From a virus, in the IMG/VR virus record IMGVR_UViG_3300042558_003926, positions 124,001-188,000 of that record: a stretch of DNA of 64,000 nucleotides; one strand, given 5' to 3'. Of this stretch, positions 50,061 to 57,959 are shown one piece after another (the first letter of the stretch is position 1; the number at the start of each line of letters is the position of its first letter). A model generated the notes under the pieces. The model ran no database searches, was not told where the DNA came from, and saw nothing but the letters and a program-made list of their open reading frames with translations. A program made the position numbers and the translations under genes.

Positions 50061-51179
50061 ATGAATAGCATAGATAAACAATATCAAACTCTCCTTCAGG
50101 ACATACTAGACAATGGAGTAGAAAAGAAGGATAGAACCGGGACAGGGACAATATCCGTGTTTGGTAGGCAGATCAGACATAATATGTCGGAAGGATTCCC
50201 TTTGCTCACCACAAAGAAGATGTACTGGAAAGGAATAGTAACTGAGCTACTATGGTTTTTAAGAGGTGACACCAATATTAAATTTCTTATTGATAATGAT
50301 TGTCATATTTGGGATGGTGATGCTTACAAGAACTACGAGAGAACGGTAAAACAATCGATCGATAAGGCTGTTCAGGACGGAATCTTAAAAGGTGACGATT
50401 CTGAAGGATATAGCTATCTGGATAAGGAATCATTTATACACAGGATTAAAACAGATTCAGTTTTTTCTGAAAAATGGGGAGATCTTGGACCTATCTACGG
50501 AAAACAATGGAGAGCATTTGGACAGTCTGAAGAATACCACGATGGATCTGTGTATTTTTTATACCCTCCGATAGATCAAATATCTCAGGTAATAAAAACC
50601 CTCCAGGAAGATCCGGATTCGAGAAGATTGATGGTAACCGCATGGAATCCATCTGAACTGCATCTTTCAGTCCTTCCGCCATGCCACTATGGTTTCCAAT
50701 TATATACGAGAGAATTCAGCTTATCTGAAAGGTGTAAGCTATGGTCGGATTCAAGAGGGAAAAGTTTAACCTTTACGGAGGATTTCACGCACAAGCATCT
50801 CGATTCCCTTAAGTTTCCCTCGAGAGGAATTTCTCTAATGTATAATGCTAGAAGCCAGGACGTTCCTCTAGGTACCCCTTTTAATATAGCATCATATGCC
50901 CTACTTCTATCTATAATAGCAAAAGTTGTAGGTATGATACCCGACGAGGTAGTAGCAAACATGGGAGATTGCCACATATATCTAAACCAGATAGAGGGAG
51001 TAAAAGAACAATTAGGCAGGGATTCTTATCCTTTACCCGATTTAAAACAAATGAAGAGTGATGATTTCTACAAGTCAGTTCGGGAAAATTTCAATCTAAT
51101 CACTCATTTAGATAATACCGATTTTATTATAGAAAACTACCAATCCCACGCACCTATAAAAATGCCATTAAGTAATTAA
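50061..51179 (+). CDS. thyA: Thymidylate synthase
   Basis: This 372-residue enzyme makes dTMP from dUMP with methylene-tetrahydrofolate. It has DRTGTGT, the nucleophile C208 in LPPCHYGFQ, RSQDVPLGTPFNIASYALL with the uracil-recognising Asn, and the end GDCHIYLNQ. It is longer than E. coli ThyA (about 264): two insertions are visible, one near residues 85-135 and one of about 40 residues after the catalytic cysteine. Start ATG 50061 was chosen over the upstream in-frame codon that overlaps the previous gene. Confidence 0.95.
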   Translation: MNSIDKQYQTLLQDILDNGVEKKDRTGTGTISVFGRQIRHNMSEGFPLLTTKKMYWKGIVTELLWFLRGDTNIKFLIDNDCHIWDGDAYKNYERTVKQSIDKAVQDGILKGDDSEGYSYLDKESFIHRIKTDSVFSEKWGDLGPIYGKQWRAFGQSEEYHDGSVYFLYPPIDQISQVIKTLQEDPDSRRLMVTAWNPSELHLSVLPPCHYGFQLYTREFSLSERCKLWSDSRGKSLTFTEDFTHKHLDSLKFPSRGISLMYNARSQDVPLGTPFNIASYALLLSIIAKVVGMIPDEVVANMGDCHIYLNQIEGVKEQLGRDSYPLPDLKQMKSDDFYKSVRENFNLITHLDNTDFIIENYQSHAPIKMPLSN

Positions 51180-51190
51180 AACAACATTAA

Positions 51191-51616
51191 ATGAAGACAG
51201 GAATAATAGCAGGAAATTTTGATGTCATCCATCCGGGATACATTAATATGTTTGATCAATGTAAAGAACATTGCGATTCTTTAGTTGTTTTGTTGCACGA
51301 AGATCCTAGTGTCGAGAGACCGGAGAAAATTAAACCAATCCTACCAGTAATAGACAGGATGAGAATGCTTAAAGCTCTAAATCACGTGGATGGGGTAATG
51401 GTTTATAAATTGGAGAAAGATCTGCATGATATAATAAGTACGGGGTTTAGGATGAACATCTTCCACGTTAGGTTTTTAGGAGATGATTACATAGATAAAT
51501 CCTTTACCGGGGACGATATAGGAATTCCTGTACACTATCTAAATAGAGATCATGGATGGTCGACAACAAAATACAAAAGGATGATTGCGGAATCGATATC
51601 TGCTAAATATAACTAG
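51191..51616 (+). CDS. Cytidylyltransferase-like nucleotidyltransferase
   Basis: The 141-residue protein has the nucleotidyltransferase motif GNFDVIHPGYINMFDQCKEH (HxGH-like, here HPGY) and a C-terminal HGWSTTKYK similar to the ISTT motif of glycerol-3-phosphate cytidylyltransferases. It would make a CDP-linked alcohol or sugar. The activated product might feed the glycosyltransferases in this genome, but no direct link is visible. Confidence 0.84.
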   Translation: MKTGIIAGNFDVIHPGYINMFDQCKEHCDSLVVLLHEDPSVERPEKIKPILPVIDRMRMLKALNHVDGVMVYKLEKDLHDIISTGFRMNIFHVRFLGDDYIDKSFTGDDIGIPVHYLNRDHGWSTTKYKRMIAESISAKYN

Positions 51617-51620
51617 GATT

Positions 51621-51833
51621 CTAGTTCCTATTAGGAAATAATGGATCTGGCTCTATTACAACATCTTTCTTATTGTTAAGATAATGTAATGCTGTTTGCC
51701 CCATTTGATCCATGATCGAAGGCATCGAAAATGGCTCTTGACAACTGGATCCATTTACTTGGTTTGCACTGGGGTTCATTGCTTCCAATCTCTTAGAGAT
51801 GTAATCAAGATATTCCTTACTTGGTCTCGTCAT
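51621..51833 (-). CDS. Unknown small protein on the minus strand, 70 aa
   Basis: The frame starts at CAT 51831-51833 (MTRPSKEYLDYISKRLEAM) and ends at 51621. It lies between plus-strand genes and has its own upstream GATATATAAA motif on the minus strand, so it looks like a real, separately expressed gene. The middle is helical, and the end is DPLFPNRN. No family recognised. Confidence 0.6.
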   Translation of the reverse strand: MTRPSKEYLDYISKRLEAMNPSANQVNGSSCQEPFSMPSIMDQMGQTALHYLNNKKDVVIEPDPLFPNRN

Positions 51834-51837
51834 AATT

Positions 51838-51847
51838 TTATATATCG
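51838..51847 (-). promoter_or_regulatory. GATATATAAA motif on the minus strand
   Basis: It reads toward the minus-strand gene that starts at 51833, with a 4-base spacing similar to that at 55365 and 23102. Confidence 0.4.
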
Positions 51848-51900
51848 GTAATTTTTTTTTATCGGCTCTTTTTATTATCTTTAGGATCAAACCAATCAAA

Positions 51901-52371
51901 ATGACATTCGATAAATTTTCAGACATTATAGAGAGATTAAAAAGGCATTCGGAGATAGTAAATCAGGCATACTCTTTAAAAATAGATCTAATAGATTTTA
52001 GCGATGATCTTCATCGAATAATAGATGATCTAGTTAGAGAAATATACGGTGAAACCGGGTATGATTGGTTTTCTTGGTTTTGCTGCGAGAATGATTTTGG
52101 TAGAAAGGATTGGTCATCACTTCCTATCTTGGGATCTTCTAGAGAAATAGATGGTAAAACAGCTAGTGTAGGAAAAATAAACGGCGGAGAGATTGGAATA
52201 GGTGCATGGGATGAGAACGGGGATCCTATCTGTTACGACGTAAGATCAACCTGGACGTTTCTTGAAAAAAATTATTCGAGAATTCAAAAGAATGATGAAA
52301 TAGATCCTTCCCTGTGGGAAACAATCAAAGACAGCGGAGATAAAATTAAAAATAGAAAAAATAACAAATAA
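51901..52371 (+). CDS. Unknown protein, 156 aa
   Basis: The N-terminus is helical and charged (MTFDKFSDIIERLKRHSEI); the middle is rich in Trp, Phe and Gly (YDWFSWFCCENDFGRKDWSS); the end is charged. It has a leader-like F-x-x-F start (FDKFSDII), but no I/L-x-E, so I do not count it with the leader set. Confidence 0.68.
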   Translation: MTFDKFSDIIERLKRHSEIVNQAYSLKIDLIDFSDDLHRIIDDLVREIYGETGYDWFSWFCCENDFGRKDWSSLPILGSSREIDGKTASVGKINGGEIGIGAWDENGDPICYDVRSTWTFLEKNYSRIQKNDEIDPSLWETIKDSGDKIKNRKNNK

Positions 52372-52384
52372 TAAATTTTAAAAA

Positions 52385-52711
52385 ATGAAAAATCTTTATC
52401 TTCCTCTAGTCTTATTTTTTGCTTCAGGCAGTATAGTAGCTCAAACATCCTATAAGTCGGATATAATAAATCCGGTTTATGCAGACTTTGCATACGCTAA
52501 CCCAAGTCGGGATACATTATTTCTTTCTATAGATGGAAATGAGATGGGGAGAAGAACGTATCTTATATGGGAGGGAGATCCTAACTGGGATAGAAAAAAT
52601 CCGATTGTTTTGCTTGTTCCTCAGGAATTCATAGATCAAAGAAAATCGATATACCTAAATACCGATTCAGAATCTAATAATAGATCTAGAACAAAGAGAA
52701 ATAGAAAATAA
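52385..52711 (+). CDS. Secreted small protein, 108 aa
   Basis: A signal peptide MKNLYLPLVLFFASGSIVAQ ends in the AQ form common in Bacteroidetes. The mature part has a beta-like core (DTLFLSIDGNEMGRRTYLIW) and a basic C-terminus (RSRTKRNRK). It resembles the secreted proteins of the minus-strand block only in its signal. Function unknown. Confidence 0.72.
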   Translation: MKNLYLPLVLFFASGSIVAQTSYKSDIINPVYADFAYANPSRDTLFLSIDGNEMGRRTYLIWEGDPNWDRKNPIVLLVPQEFIDQRKSIYLNTDSESNNRSRTKRNRK

Positions 52712-52719
52712 ATTATAGA

Positions 52720-53697
52720 ATGGTGAGAAATACAAGGATACGTAAAAGAATTTTGGATATGGTGGAAAGAACAGAAGAACTCTCTTACCCTCAGAGTAAC
52801 GAGGATAACGAAAACATTGACGTTAAAAACGACTTCGTACAGTGGTCAATAGTGGGAGACGGCAGTTTCTGTCCATCTTCTAAAACCATGGATATGCTAG
52901 ATCCAGGTTTATACGAGCCTTGTTATAATAACCGTATGGGTGAATGGACATTACTGAAGATGACCGTTAACACAGACGAGCTTTTTGAACTTCCAACTCC
53001 GGAAATAAGCGAGATATTAGATGATCTAAAAAAGTTCTGGCAGAAGAAAGATGAATATAAAAGCTTCGGTGTTCTCCATAAAAGAGGTATTTTATTATAT
53101 GGAGATCCAGGATGTGGTAAATCTGGTATACTCCAGCTTTGCATGAAGCACATAATAAAGGATCTCAATGGTTTAGTTATAAATCTAAAGGACGAGGATA
53201 CAGTTAGAGGTTACATTTCCATAGTGGATAAACTCAGACAAATAGAGCCAAGAAGACCGATTATAGTTATACTCGAAGATATTGATTCCATAGCTTCCGA
53301 GGGAAATTTTGTAACTTCTCAGCTGCTAAATATGCTGGACGGGATTAAGCAAACGGAGAATGTTGCTTATATAGCAACGACTAACTATCCGGAGAGATTG
53401 GAAGAAAGAATAACTAATAGGCCATCTCGATTTGATAGAAGATATTATGTTTCGCCTCCTTGTGAAAATGTGAGAAGATCCTATCTTGAAAGAAAAACAA
53501 AAGGAAACATGGAACAAGAGGAGATTGAAGTGTGGATCAAAGATACTGAAGGTATGTCTCTTTCTCATCTTAAAGAACTCCTAATATCTGTTAAAGTTTT
53601 AGAAACACCTTATCAACAGGCAATAAACCATCTTAGAGGTTTAGAAACCAAACCAAGAGGAAAGGGGCAGAAAAGAGTAGGATTTAGCGGAAATTAG
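52720..53697 (+). CDS. AAA ATPase, 325 aa
   Basis: A single AAA domain is visible: Walker A GDPGCGKSG, Walker B IIVILEDIDSIA, sensor-1 YIATTNYPERL, and the arginine-finger region NRPSRFDRRYYV. The N-terminal 115 residues are unusual and may bind a partner. The family remodels proteins or complexes with ATP. No partner is obvious nearby. Confidence 0.9.
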   Translation: MVRNTRIRKRILDMVERTEELSYPQSNEDNENIDVKNDFVQWSIVGDGSFCPSSKTMDMLDPGLYEPCYNNRMGEWTLLKMTVNTDELFELPTPEISEILDDLKKFWQKKDEYKSFGVLHKRGILLYGDPGCGKSGILQLCMKHIIKDLNGLVINLKDEDTVRGYISIVDKLRQIEPRRPIIVILEDIDSIASEGNFVTSQLLNMLDGIKQTENVAYIATTNYPERLEERITNRPSRFDRRYYVSPPCENVRRSYLERKTKGNMEQEEIEVWIKDTEGMSLSHLKELLISVKVLETPYQQAINHLRGLETKPRGKGQKRVGFSGN

Positions 53698-53698
53698 C

Positions 53699-53926
53699 AT
53701 GGAACTTAATAAAGATCAGAAAAAACACATCGAGGAAGCTCTGGACTTTTATCCGGAGCTTACCTATGAAAACTTAGAAGAAATTCACGAGGAGATTCTC
53801 CATAACATGATAGACGATTTTATCATAGATCTTTCAGATGACGAGGAGGGGGATTTGCATATGACTTACTCAAACCTAGTCTATGATGATCTGGAGGAAA
53901 GAATAAAAAAAATAAAAGCAAAATGA
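53699..53926 (+). CDS. Unknown small acidic protein, 75 aa
   Basis: A helical acidic protein (KKHIEEALDFYPELTYENLEE; DLSDDEEGDL) directly after the AAA gene and overlapping the next gene. No family recognised; possibly a partner of the AAA ATPase. Confidence 0.64.
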   Translation: MELNKDQKKHIEEALDFYPELTYENLEEIHEEILHNMIDDFIIDLSDDEEGDLHMTYSNLVYDDLEERIKKIKAK

Positions 53927-54780
53927 AAGATGCGCTAGGCGACAGAATGAAGGACTTCTATGAAGACCGAACACGTTACAAGTTGGGACGTCGCACCAAC
54001 ACAATCATCCGTATCGACGGAAAAGCATTCCATACTTACACACGAGGACTTAAACGTCCATTCGACGAAGGGTTAATGGAAGACATGAATCGTACAACTG
54101 AGTACCTATGTCAGAATATCCAAGGAGCAAAATTTGGATACGTTCAATCAGATGAGATTTCAATTCTCATCACTGATTACGATGACATTTCTACACATGC
54201 TTGGTTTGACGGAAACTTGCAGAAAATGGCAAGTATTGCTGCTTCATTGGCAACTGCTGAATTTAATAGACTAAGATTGGCAAGAATTCTTTATGAAGAC
54301 CCGACCAAAGTTTGGGGTGAGATAATCTCATCATATAAACTTGCAATGTTTGATGCACGAGTATTTCAAATCCCTTACCAAGAGGAAGTGATTAACTACT
54401 TTATTTGGAGACAACAAGATGCTACAAGAAATTCTATTTCTTCTGTTGCTCAAGCTTATTTTTCTTCAAAGGAGTTGCACGGTAAGAAAACCAATCAGAT
54501 GCAAGATATGCTAATGTTGGAAAAAGGGATTAACTGGAATGACTTTACCCCTCGTGAAAAAAGAGGAAGTTTGATTCGTAAAGTAGAAAAGAAATTTATC
54601 AAATCGGATTCTATCGAAGATGTAGCAAAAACACCAAACACTGAGAGAATTGATGATAAACACATTTATACTAGATCAAAATTTGAAGCCGATCCGGAAA
54701 CTCCAATCTTTACCCAAGATAAAGACTATCTTAGATTGATGATGCCTCAAGAAAGAGTGACTACAGAATCACTAGTTTGA
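53923..54780 (+). CDS. Thg1-like tRNA 3'-5' nucleotidyltransferase
   Basis: The 285-residue protein matches the Thg1/TLP family: TIIRIDGKAFHTYTRGLKRPFD with the metal-binding aspartate, FGYVQSDEISILITD with the second catalytic pair, and YFIWRQQDATRNSISSVAQ. These enzymes add nucleotides to the 5' end of tRNA in the 3'-5' direction, either G-1 of tRNA-His or repair of truncated tRNAs. The first half uses many CGT/CGC/ACA-type codons unlike neighbours that use AGA, which suggests recent acquisition. It could repair tRNAs damaged during infection. Confidence 0.93.
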   Translation: MKDALGDRMKDFYEDRTRYKLGRRTNTIIRIDGKAFHTYTRGLKRPFDEGLMEDMNRTTEYLCQNIQGAKFGYVQSDEISILITDYDDISTHAWFDGNLQKMASIAASLATAEFNRLRLARILYEDPTKVWGEIISSYKLAMFDARVFQIPYQEEVINYFIWRQQDATRNSISSVAQAYFSSKELHGKKTNQMQDMLMLEKGINWNDFTPREKRGSLIRKVEKKFIKSDSIEDVAKTPNTERIDDKHIYTRSKFEADPETPIFTQDKDYLRLMMPQERVTTESLV

Positions 54781-54785
54781 TAACC

Positions 54786-55340
54786 ATGGAGGGGAAAAAG
54801 ATATTATTTCTGGATCACGATGGAGTTATCTGCTTATGTGATCAATGGGGAAGTAGATATAAGAAAAAAGGATACGACAGTAATCCAGAAACCCCTATGG
54901 ACATAAGAATGGATAACTTCGACAGAAAAGCAGTTAAAGTTCTAAATGAAATCGTAGATGTTACTGGATGTGACATAGTGATTTCTTCAGATTGGAAAAG
55001 ATGGGGAACCCTGGAACAAATACAGGAAATGTATCGAACCAGGGGTATCAAACCCCCTATAGATACTACCCCCTTCTTCTCCGCTTTACTCAAAGAAAAA
55101 AAGATTCCGTCTTTTCTAGAATACACCAGGGAAGATTCTCTTGAAATAGAGAGAAGTTATGAGATAAATTACTGGTTAGAAACACACCCGGAAGTGACAC
55201 ATTGGGTTGCTCTTGATGATCTGGATATGTCGAAAAGAGAAGCATGGGGTCTCGATAATTTCGTTCATTGTAAAAGATCATACAGGGAAGGCATAAAACA
55301 ATCAGGGCTTAAAGATAAAATAATAAAGCACCTGATTTAA
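54786..55340 (+). CDS. HAD-like hydrolase, 184 aa
   Basis: The start is taken at ATG 54786 (a TTG lies nine bases upstream). HAD motifs are seen: LFLDHDGVICL (nucleophile Asp), VISSDWKR (Ser/Thr motif), and VALDDLDM (acidic motif). The family hydrolyses phosphate esters, or acts as polynucleotide or nucleotide 5'/3' phosphatase. The neighbour is the Thg1-like gene, so RNA-end processing is one option. Confidence 0.82.
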   Translation: MEGKKILFLDHDGVICLCDQWGSRYKKKGYDSNPETPMDIRMDNFDRKAVKVLNEIVDVTGCDIVISSDWKRWGTLEQIQEMYRTRGIKPPIDTTPFFSALLKEKKIPSFLEYTREDSLEIERSYEINYWLETHPEVTHWVALDDLDMSKREAWGLDNFVHCKRSYREGIKQSGLKDKIIKHLI

Positions 55341-55364
55341 ATCCATCCATCAATTATATTTTTT

Positions 55365-55374
55365 GGATATATAA
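55365..55374 (+). promoter_or_regulatory. GGATATATAA motif, possible late-type promoter
   Basis: It lies four bases before the ATG at 55379 and is the only obvious control element there. Confidence 0.4.
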
Positions 55375-55378
55375 TAGT

Positions 55379-56872
55379 ATGGAAAATATCATATCTTTTA
55401 GCACATTTTCATCGATTAATGAATCGGTGGATCCTAATGCTACTAATATCATTATAGGAGATTCTGCATCCCCTCTGATGGCTTTAAATATCAAAAATGC
55501 TAGTCTTTTGTCTAATCAACAGGGAGAAGGTTCTCTTTGGAAAGGTGGGAAGGGAGTTAAATGGTTAAAATCTGCAGTTTCTAAATATCCAATTTCTCCG
55601 AGAATACAGAACGTTGTCATCAACATTGGCACCAACGGAGGTTTTAATAAGAAGGATGACATAAAGGGACTATACACCGAACTTAAGAGAGTATTCCCTA
55701 ATGCTAGATTCCTACAATTACAGGGAAGCTGGGGATGGGGAGGAAATAGGAATGTAACAGAGGCACAGGTTAAGGAATACTACAAAGGGTACGAAAAGGA
55801 GGGAGCTATCATAGTTTATCCAGCAAAGGGATATGTTGCAACCGATAGAGAAGCACACACCAATAGACCAGTCTTGGCTAAGATCGGTGCTGAAGTAGAC
55901 CGTTTAATAAATACACCAGGTAAAGTCGTTTCTTCTGAAGTTTCGTATTCTACTACATCCTCAGGACAGGGAGAAAATACACAACAGTATTCTACCGGAT
56001 CTTCTAATGTTATAGGAGGAATTATATCCAGAAAAGGAGATCCATATAAATACAAGGTGGAAAATGATCACTGGATGGCAAAAAGAGACGATCACACTAG
56101 ATGGTATGAAATAACAGGGAAGGACTTTAAACCGGCATATCAAGTTTCAATTGATATATTAGATACAGAAAATCCTACCTCTAGAACAGAAAAAGCTCCA
56201 AAAAGAACTGTTAAAAATCCAGGGACTAGTACCAATACCAATACAAACACGGTCACTAACACCCAAGACGATATAGATCAGGTTATTCTTCCTTTAGAGA
56301 AGGGAGCGGATCCGGAAAAGCTAGATCCTAAGATCTCCAAGGAATTCAATTTTCATTTAATTCCCGACGGGAAAGAAACCAACTACAGAAGTGCTCAATT
56401 ACCTATGAAGCACATGAAGAACATGTATATTAAATACGGTATTAAGAGAGTTATCAGATTAAACGGCGACGGGAAGGACGCAAAACATCATATGCTAAAC
56501 AAAGCAGTTACCATAGAGGAAGAAAAAGCTCTATGTAAGGAGATAGGATGTGAATTCCATAAGTTATCATCAGTTAAAGATCAAGCGAAAGTAAACGAGC
56601 TTCTAGCTAAGGGAAACACACTTATACACTGTGCCCACGGAGCTGATAGGACTGGGGGTAACGTCGGAGGATATTTATATGACACCAAAGTCAATTCTTC
56701 TTTAATCACACCGGAAGCAATCTGGAAATACACAACACAATACAACAACTGGAACTCAATGGCTAAGAATAGGCCAAAGAAATTTGCAGATGGGGGATAT
56801 TTAACGCAGGCACAAAAATTTGGAGTAGAGGATTTAGAATCTGCCAACGCTCTAGCTAAAAAATACAAATAA
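55379..56872 (+). CDS. SGNH-like hydrolase fused to tyrosine/dual-specificity phosphatase, with leader
   Basis: This 497-residue protein has residues 1-15 MENIISFSTFSSINE as an F-x-x-F leader, followed by S (I-N-E then S fits a prohead-protease site). Residues about 20-180 look like an SGNH hydrolase (IIIGDSAS and VVINIGTNG), and a Ser/Thr-rich linker follows (residues about 185-300). Residues about 325-497 form a cysteine phosphatase with YRSAQLPM and the C-x5-R signature HCAHGADRTGG (C418, R424). This would act on phosphoprotein, RNA or lipid. The leader suggests it is packaged and injected. Substrates unknown. Confidence 0.82.
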   Translation: MENIISFSTFSSINESVDPNATNIIIGDSASPLMALNIKNASLLSNQQGEGSLWKGGKGVKWLKSAVSKYPISPRIQNVVINIGTNGGFNKKDDIKGLYTELKRVFPNARFLQLQGSWGWGGNRNVTEAQVKEYYKGYEKEGAIIVYPAKGYVATDREAHTNRPVLAKIGAEVDRLINTPGKVVSSEVSYSTTSSGQGENTQQYSTGSSNVIGGIISRKGDPYKYKVENDHWMAKRDDHTRWYEITGKDFKPAYQVSIDILDTENPTSRTEKAPKRTVKNPGTSTNTNTNTVTNTQDDIDQVILPLEKGADPEKLDPKISKEFNFHLIPDGKETNYRSAQLPMKHMKNMYIKYGIKRVIRLNGDGKDAKHHMLNKAVTIEEEKALCKEIGCEFHKLSSVKDQAKVNELLAKGNTLIHCAHGADRTGGNVGGYLYDTKVNSSLITPEAIWKYTTQYNNWNSMAKNRPKKFADGGYLTQAQKFGVEDLESANALAKKYK

Positions 56873-56873
56873 G

Positions 56874-57161
56874 ATGAATATAGAGATTATCGATTTTTAC
56901 GCTGAATGGTGTGGACCTTGCAAGGCAATGTCACCCATGATTGAATCAATGCAGAAGCAATTTCCTGAGGGAAATGAATCGGGGGTTACCATTAGAAAGG
57001 TTAACGTGGACTCCGATCCAGAACTTGCTAGAAAGTACAACATAAGAAGCATACCAACCCTGGTTTTTCTTAAAAATGGAGTCGAAAAAGAAAGAGCCTC
57101 GGGTCTAAAAAATAAAGCATTTATGGACGAGAAAATAAATGAAATGATACTAAACAACTAA
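56874..57161 (+). CDS. Thioredoxin
   Basis: A 95-residue single-domain thioredoxin with the active site WCGPC in FYAEWCGPCKAMSP and the cis-Pro loop SIPTLVFLKNG. It lacks a signal peptide, so it is cytoplasmic and could reduce the phage ribonucleotide reductase at 916-4414. It begins one base after the phosphatase fusion. Confidence 0.94.
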   Translation: MNIEIIDFYAEWCGPCKAMSPMIESMQKQFPEGNESGVTIRKVNVDSDPELARKYNIRSIPTLVFLKNGVEKERASGLKNKAFMDEKINEMILNN

Positions 57162-57182
57162 AAATCCAATATAATTTAACGT

Positions 57183-57219
57183 AGTCCCGGAGTTATTAAC
57201 AACTTCGGGATTTTTTTTT
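57183..57219 (+). terminator. Rho-independent terminator
   Basis: A hairpin with arms TCCCGGAGTT and AACTTCGGGA is followed by nine T residues. Confidence 0.92.
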
Positions 57220-57295
57220 GATTTTTTTCCAAATTTCTTAAACTTTTCCAAAACCTTTGCATATAAACTAGTATAAAATAAAAAAAAAACAAATT

Positions 57296-57769
57296 ATGGA
57301 AAACTTAATGATTAAAACAGAATTAATTAAAGCTCTTAACAACGACACAAGAGCTAAGGCATGGATTGCTCCAAATCTAGCATTATTTGCTAACAGCGAA
57401 AAAAATCAGGATATGTTTCTAACAACATACCGGATCAGAAATTCTTACGAGTATCTTCTTGATAAGCTAGAGGTTGGCGAGGAAATCACCGAGGATAAGG
57501 ATATGGTATTGATCCAAAGGTTATTTGATATGGACTTTTATCCACCAAGAAAGATGAGTCTTACTGATTGGAAAAATGGAAAGGATCCGAAAGTATCTAT
57601 AAAGAAAGCATACAAGGATAGAAGATGGAAAGGCAATCGCCGTAGAAAGTTTGAAATAACATTGGAGTTAGATAATGGAGATATTTATCAGATAAACCCA
57701 AACGACATTATGAATAAATTCTTAAACATAACATCGTCCCTCCCGTCACTTCTACAATCAAATCTTTAA
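57296..57769 (+). CDS. Unknown protein, 157 aa
   Basis: I do not recognise it. It is helical at the N-terminus, with a basic central stretch (KKAYKDRRWKGNRRRKFEITLE). The start follows a Bacteroidetes-like AT-rich region (TTTGCATATAAACTAG near 57257). It has no signal or membrane segment. It ends at a bidirectional terminator facing the minus-strand block. Confidence 0.7.
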   Translation: MENLMIKTELIKALNNDTRAKAWIAPNLALFANSEKNQDMFLTTYRIRNSYEYLLDKLEVGEEITEDKDMVLIQRLFDMDFYPPRKMSLTDWKNGKDPKVSIKKAYKDRRWKGNRRRKFEITLELDNGDIYQINPNDIMNKFLNITSSLPSLLQSNL

Positions 57770-57770
57770 C

Positions 57771-57802
57771 AAAAAAGCCAATCGTAAGATTGGCTTTTTT
57801 TT
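57771..57802. terminator. Bidirectional Rho-independent terminator
   Basis: A hairpin with arms AAAGCCAATC and GATTGGCTTT has A residues before and T residues after, so it can end transcripts from both sides. It separates the plus-strand genes from the minus-strand block. Confidence 0.92.
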
Positions 57803-57942
57803 TATTTCCCTTGTCCTCTATACCCTTTTACGTATTTCTTGGACCTTTTATTGTTAGAAGTTTTGCTCTTAGCGTGTCGATCACAGGAGCTTCTGTTTTT
57901 CTTAACGAAGTTATTAGTTGATTGTACTTTTGCCTTTGCCAT
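57802..57942 (-). CDS. Small very basic protein, 46 aa
   Basis: The protein begins MAKAKVQSTNNFVKKN and has the central HAKSKTSNNKRSKKYVKGY and a C-terminal RGQGK. Short proteins with this HAKSKTS...KxYKKxYRGQG-like pattern are common in tailed phages, but their function is unknown. It is likely nucleic-acid binding by charge. Last gene of the minus-strand block, ending at the bidirectional terminator. Confidence 0.75.
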   Translation of the reverse strand: MAKAKVQSTNNFVKKNRSSCDRHAKSKTSNNKRSKKYVKGYRGQGK

Positions 57943-57959
57943 TTTTTGGTTTGTTATTT

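Noticed and set aside
51834-51926. Longer minus-strand start at 51926
   Set aside because: The extension would run through the minus-strand promoter motif and into the next plus-strand gene; ATG at 51833 fits better.
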